Shown here in pieces: positions 60,245 to 64,000 of a stretch of DNA of 64,000 nt. Source of the DNA: Cerasicoccus sp. TK19100 (GTDB lineage: Bacteria; Verrucomicrobiota; Verrucomicrobiia; Opitutales; Cerasicoccaceae). Numbering within the stretch: position 1 is the first letter of the stretch; each line of letters starts with the position of its first letter. The DNA lies in contig NZ_JAPWDU010000007.1 in assembly GCF_027257155.1 (NCBI RefSeq), positions 62,001-126,000 on the forward strand, written 5' to 3'. A program made the position numbers and the translations under genes. The notes beneath the pieces are model-generated. The model was not told the DNA's origin and ran no database searches. It worked only from the letters and a program-made list of their open reading frames with translations.

Positions 60245-61945
60245 ATGTTCTGGCGGACAATTGACACACCTCACGAAGCAATTAAGCGACTCCGGCGCGA
60301 ATTAGGCGTCTGTAATGTTGTCGCGACGCTGCTGGCGCAGCGGGGCTTCATTGATCCGGAGGATGCGGACCGCCACCTGAATCCGCGTCTCTCGCACCTG
60401 GATTGCCCCTTTTCTATTAATAATATGGATGCCGCGGTGGATCGCCTGATCGCCGCCATGGGCAACGGCGAGGAAATCTGCCTTGTGGGCGATTACGATG
60501 TAGACGGCGTGACGAGCACGTCGCTGATGGTGATGATTCTCCGCCGCCTCGGCGTGAGCCCGCGTTTTTACGTGCCGCGCCGCCTGGATGAAGGTTACGG
60601 CCTGAGCGATGCTGCGCTGGAGCGCGTCCTGAGCGATGGCGTGCCGGACCTGTTTATCGCGTTGGATTGCGGCACGAACTCGGTCAACGAAGTGGCGGCG
60701 CTGCGCAAACAGGGCGTCGATGTGCTGATTATCGATCACCACCAGTCCAAGGACGAGACGCCGGCAGACGCGATTTTGATCAATCCGCATATTTCCGGCC
60801 AAAGTGAGGCCGCCTGGGGCGATAGCTGCACGGTGGGGTTGGTCTTTAAATTTGTTCACGCGCTGGTGAAGCGCCTCCGCGAGCAGGGCAATCCGATCGC
60901 GAAAGAAATCAAACTCCGCGATTATCTGGACCTCGTGGCGCTGGGCACCGTGGCGGACCTCGTGCCTCTGCGTGATGAAAACCGCATTTTTACGCGATTT
61001 GGCCTGCAATGCCTCGGCCGCACGGAGCGCCCGGGCTTGCTCGCACTGATGCAGGTGGCCGGGCTGGAGCTGGAGCAACCGCTGGCCACGACGGATATCG
61101 CCTTTCGCCTCGGACCGCGGATTAACGCCAGTGGCCGTCTGGGAGACGCGGCCGTCCCGGTGAATCTTTTACTGAGCGAAGAATACAGCGAATGCCTGGA
61201 CATCGCGCGCGAGCTGGACACCCGTAACCGCGAGCGGCAGACGATCGAACGCGCGATTTTCGATGAAGCCCGCGAGCAGGCCCTTTCTCAGGGCGATGCG
61301 GCTGGGCTCGTGGTGTATGGCGCGGACTGGCATCCGGGCGTGGTAGGCATTGTCGCGGGTAAGCTGGCTAAGGAATTTTATCGCCCCTGCATCGCCCTTG
61401 GCGGTGAGGGGGAGTTGGCAAAGGGCTCCGGTCGCAGCGTGGCGGGCATCGACCTACAGGCGGCGCTGCATTTGTGCGACTCTCTCTTTATAGAATGGGG
61501 CGGGCATCCGATGGCAGTTGGTGTGACCCTGGAAGCCGCCCGCGTTGACGAACTGCGCAAAGCCTTTTCGCAGGCGGTATTGACCGTCGTTCCCGAGCCG
61601 CTGGAGCCGGAACTGGAAATTGCCGCCTGGATGGACGCCGCCGAACTGCGCGGCGACGTGGTCAATGCCTTGGACGAGCTGCAGCCCTACGGCCAGTCTC
61701 ACCCGACGCCGGTCATTGGCCTGCGCGGTGTGCGCTTGATGGATTCCGCCTTTGTCTTTGGCGGCCGGCACGCGCGTTTTCGTTTTCAGTGTAATGGCGG
61801 GGATGCGTTTTCCGCCGTTGCCTGGGGGATGGGCGACCGCCCGCCGCCAATGGGCCGGGAGATCGAGCTAGCGGTCAAGCTGGGCTGGAACCGTTGGCAA
61901 GGCCGCTGCGAGCCTCAGGCCGAGGTGCTCGACTGGCGCGGTTGA
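60245..61945 (+). CDS. recJ: single-stranded-DNA-specific exonuclease RecJ
   Basis: A 566-residue 5'-3' single-strand exonuclease for recombination and mismatch repair. The DHH-family metal sites are V-G-D-Y-D-V-D-G-V-T (about residues 80-89), A-L-D-C-G-T and I-I-D-H-H-Q. The DHHA1 part has G-G-H-P-M-A-V-G, and an OB-like C-terminal part follows. The start at 60245 gives M-F-W-R-T-I-D, close to the normal family start. Upstream is a 286-base leader with a strong hairpin. Confidence 0.94.
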   Translation: MFWRTIDTPHEAIKRLRRELGVCNVVATLLAQRGFIDPEDADRHLNPRLSHLDCPFSINNMDAAVDRLIAAMGNGEEICLVGDYDVDGVTSTSLMVMILRRLGVSPRFYVPRRLDEGYGLSDAALERVLSDGVPDLFIALDCGTNSVNEVAALRKQGVDVLIIDHHQSKDETPADAILINPHISGQSEAAWGDSCTVGLVFKFVHALVKRLREQGNPIAKEIKLRDYLDLVALGTVADLVPLRDENRIFTRFGLQCLGRTERPGLLALMQVAGLELEQPLATTDIAFRLGPRINASGRLGDAAVPVNLLLSEEYSECLDIARELDTRNRERQTIERAIFDEAREQALSQGDAAGLVVYGADWHPGVVGIVAGKLAKEFYRPCIALGGEGELAKGSGRSVAGIDLQAALHLCDSLFIEWGGHPMAVGVTLEAARVDELRKAFSQAVLTVVPEPLEPELEIAAWMDAAELRGDVVNALDELQPYGQSHPTPVIGLRGVRLMDSAFVFGGRHARFRFQCNGGDAFSAVAWGMGDRPPPMGREIELAVKLGWNRWQGRCEPQAEVLDWRG

Positions 61946-62126
61946 TTGCGGAATGCGGAGTTCGGAGTTCGGATTTTGCAAACGAGACTGTCCGCTAAGT
62001 GGCACGAAGGGATGCTAAGAAAATTTTAGCGCAGCCCTTATTTCGCATCTCATTGGGTATCTTTGACGGCCATCGCGTTAAAAAATCCGCAATCCGCATT
62101 CCCAAATCCGCAATTCCCCGCTGCTC

Positions 62127-63197
62127 CTATCTTATATAGATATAGTAGGAGGCGATGATGGCACCGAGGTAGACAAACGGGAAGCCCCAGAGCGATAGCT
62201 TGTCGATGAGGTCGGCTAGCTGTTCGCGTTTTTTCTTGTGGAGATACCAGAGCAGCAGGCTTTGGAAGACCACGCCCGCCATAATAATAAAGGACAGGAA
62301 GACAATGGCGTCCGTGAAGGTGAAGTAGGGGATGCGTGGTAGGGAGCCGTCGATCAGGAATTGGTAGGCGACAATCGTCAAAATGCCGATGAAGGCGATG
62401 TTCAGGCGGTCGGTCAGGTTGTTGGAATCGATCCAGAAAATCGACCACATCAATATGATTAGTATAAAGAGCGGAAAAAGGATGTCCCAGATAATGTGCC
62501 CGGGCTCACGTTGCAGGGTAAAATAGACTTTTAGTTGAGAGACTTCCTGGGGTTCGCCAAAGAAACGATGTTTGACGGTGATTACTTCACTGCGGACATC
62601 GAGCAGCTTCCATTCGGCGATGTTTATTTGATTGTTTAGCTGCACATAGTCCTCGCTGGCTTCGGTAATCGCCGGATCATCCTTTAAAATAACCTGCTCA
62701 GTGCTGTTGCCGAACGGAATGAGAATGGCGCTAAGCTCCTGCTGATCGAAAGGAAACTTTCTCAGGTTCATCGTGCTTTGAACGGTGATGTTGCGCTCCT
62801 CCAAGTAGCGCACGCGGCCATCACTGTAGACTTCTACCTTAATACCGTCGGCTTCGCCGGCCCCAATGCGGTTTAGCACGACAAACTGCGGCCACCAGCC
62901 GGAGTAGATTTCATTGAACTGAAACTCGCCCTGGAAAATCTTTACGTCCGCGCCGTATTCCTCGGCGTCAAAGGCCAGGCGGGGGTCTTTCCAGCGGGCA
63001 TAGAGGATAACTTCCGCCTCAAAGGTCTCATCCACTTCGGCTAGTCTGATAATATCGGCCACAAAGACGCCAACGGTCACCACTGTGGGGCTGGAAGGCG
63101 GGTTGGGCATGCCCGCATCGATACCAAATGTGCGGCTGGAGATTACAAGAAGTGCGATAAGTAGCTGAAAAACGCGTTGGAGATATAGCATATCCAT
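62127..63197 (-). CDS. pentameric ligand-gated ion channel (GLIC/ELIC type)
   Basis: A 356-residue bacterial Cys-loop-type channel. A signal peptide (about 1-27) leads to a beta-sandwich ligand domain with K-F-P-F-D-Q-Q as the Pro-loop mark (without the two cysteines of animal receptors). The four membrane helices follow: M1 with I-L-F-P-L-F-I-L-I-I-L-M-W, M2 with R-L-N-I-A-F-I-G-I-L-T-I-V, M3 with F-L-S-F-I-I-M-A-G-V-V and a short M4. Prokaryotic members are gated by protons or amines. It probably sits in the inner membrane. The ligand is unknown. Confidence 0.92.
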   Translation of the reverse strand: MDMLYLQRVFQLLIALLVISSRTFGIDAGMPNPPSSPTVVTVGVFVADIIRLAEVDETFEAEVILYARWKDPRLAFDAEEYGADVKIFQGEFQFNEIYSGWWPQFVVLNRIGAGEADGIKVEVYSDGRVRYLEERNITVQSTMNLRKFPFDQQELSAILIPFGNSTEQVILKDDPAITEASEDYVQLNNQINIAEWKLLDVRSEVITVKHRFFGEPQEVSQLKVYFTLQREPGHIIWDILFPLFILIILMWSIFWIDSNNLTDRLNIAFIGILTIVAYQFLIDGSLPRIPYFTFTDAIVFLSFIIMAGVVFQSLLLWYLHKKKREQLADLIDKLSLWGFPFVYLGAIIASYYIYIR

Positions 63198-63440
63198 GGA
63201 AATACCCTCAAATTAAGGCTCTGGTCGACCCGATTATGAGCGAAAACGCGGAAAATTCAGATTCAGCGCGTCATTAAATCGAAGGAGGCGATAAATCGAC
63301 TCGTGCTGTAGCCCTTTATTCATGGGGCTTTGGGGCCTGTGGATAACTATTTCGCTTTTTTCGAAAATATTCCTTGCCGAAGTGAATCTAAACTGTAGCT
63401 TCCGTCATCTTTCCCTGATGACTGGCCTCGCCGGTCGGAA
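63198..63440. other. intergenic stretch without a gene; hairpin at its end
   Basis: No reading frame has family features. CTTCCG (63399-63404) pairs with CGGAAG (63436-63441), with GTCATC/GATGAC inside, a branched stem that ends just before the tandem array. The rest of the stretch has nothing that I can identify. Confidence 0.55.
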
Positions 63441-63447
63441 GCGAAAA

Positions 63448-64000
63448 CGTTCTTTAAAAGGTCTAAGTTAGTGGTTTCGGGAGGCTGAAAAAAAGTTTAA
63501 ACTTTTTCTTGCCAACTGAAATTATTGAGGCAGTCTTCGCAACCTTTCGCACACCACTGAGTGGTAAGCGGAACCGAAAAAGATTCCTTCGGGAATCTAA
63601 TTCGAAACGTTCTTTAAAAGGTTTGAGAAGCGACGAGATTCGTCACCGAAAAAAGTTAAACTTTTTTGTTGACGACTCGGCATTGTCTCGGCACTTTTCG
63701 CAGTCTTTCGCTCATCGCTAAAGCGGTCAGCGAAACAACCAAAACCCAATCGGGTAAAGGTTGTTTTGTTCTTCAAAAGGCTTAGTGAAATTTGTCACGT
63801 CACCGAAAAAAGTTAAACTTTTTTGTTGACGACTCGACATTGTCTCGGCACTTTTCGCAGTCTTTCGCTCATCGCTAAAAGCGGTCAGCGAGACAGCCAA
63901 AACCCAATCGGGTGAGCGTTGTTTTTGTTCTTCAAAAGGCACTGTGAAATTTAAGTTTCGTTAATGTGAAAAAAGTGAAAACTTTTTGTTGACGAGCCGC
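63448..64000 (+). repeat. tandem array of about 160-bp units, possible rRNA leader
   Basis: Each unit has an A/T palindrome such as AAAAAAGTTAAACTTTTTT (63649-63667, 63806-63824; related at 63490-63507 and 63969-63987) followed by TTGACG (63669, 63826, 63989; TTGCCA at 63509). A TTCTTTAAAAGG or TTCTTCAAAAGG box precedes the next palindrome (63450, 63610, 63769, 63928). Spacing is 157-163 bases. The box resembles boxA of rRNA leaders. The array runs on past the right edge; reading frames here are not genes. Confidence 0.7.

Noticed and set aside
63509-63942. Two short frames (plus 63509-63721, minus 63727-63942) at the right edge
   Set aside because: Both lie inside the tandem leader-like array and repeat with its units, so they are not independent genes.

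Overview
The window reads as a chromosome segment of a marine Verrucomicrobiota bacterium, most likely class Opitutae. The grounds are a microcompartment locus of the Planctomycetes-Verrucomicrobia type, a PEP-CTERM surface protein, DUF1501 and sulfatase genes, and dense genes with Gram-negative cell-envelope features. This placement is inferred from gene content only; no rRNA gene lies inside the window.

Layout. 1-10973: the end of a DUF1501 protein, a pseudopilin-like protein, two exported proteins of unknown role, an ATP-grasp-like protein, a calcineurin-like phosphatase, a methyltransferase, several small unknowns and a short-chain dehydrogenase closed by an intrinsic terminator. 11062-18960: a complete bacterial microcompartment (BMC) operon with phosphotransacylase PduL, three BMC-H hexamers, acetate kinase, three BMC-P pentamers, acylating aldehyde dehydrogenase, class II aldolase and a lactate/malate-dehydrogenase-like protein. 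The expected pathway cleaves fuculose- or rhamnulose-phosphate to lactaldehyde, then makes lactyl-CoA, lactyl-phosphate and lactate plus ATP. The dehydrogenase would re-oxidise NADH by reducing lactaldehyde to 1,2-propanediol. The kinase and the dehydrogenase have altered active-site residues, and the spacers between these genes are TTCGAA-rich and fold back on themselves.

19004-31426: housekeeping genes (tcdA, panD, gcvT, ndh, dgt), a DUF21/CBS membrane protein, a PEGA lipoprotein and a CrtI-like oxidoreductase. 31643-36920: a possible small aromatic or quinone pathway with a UbiE-like methyltransferase, a chorismatase-like enzyme, a flavin monooxygenase/halogenase-like protein, a degenerate enolase-superfamily protein and a CDF-like transporter lacking its usual metal ligands. 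36979-46047: alr, argA, fatty acid cis/trans isomerase, a TVP38 protein, then a sulfatase/solute-symporter pair that could feed desulfated sugars to metabolism such as the BMC pathway. 46183-54124: a PEP-CTERM repeat protein, pyruvate carboxylase, metF and a winged-helix regulator/membrane protein pair. 54203-63197: a Dabb lipoprotein, a membrane-anchored endonuclease/exonuclease-family protein, a proteasome-like Ntn-hydrolase, an MscS channel, a GNAT-nitrilase fusion, recJ and a pentameric ligand-gated ion channel. 63198-64000 has no gene but ends in a tandem array of about 160-bp units that looks like an rRNA-operon leader continuing past the edge.

Non-coding structure is rich. A 17-bp palindrome (core CTTTG-N5-CAAAG) is scattered in spacers and inside two reading frames. 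Two families of long inverted repeats occur, one nested inside the other at 55768-56010. A 23-bp tandem repeat with flanking hairpins sits in the 20512-21118 gap.
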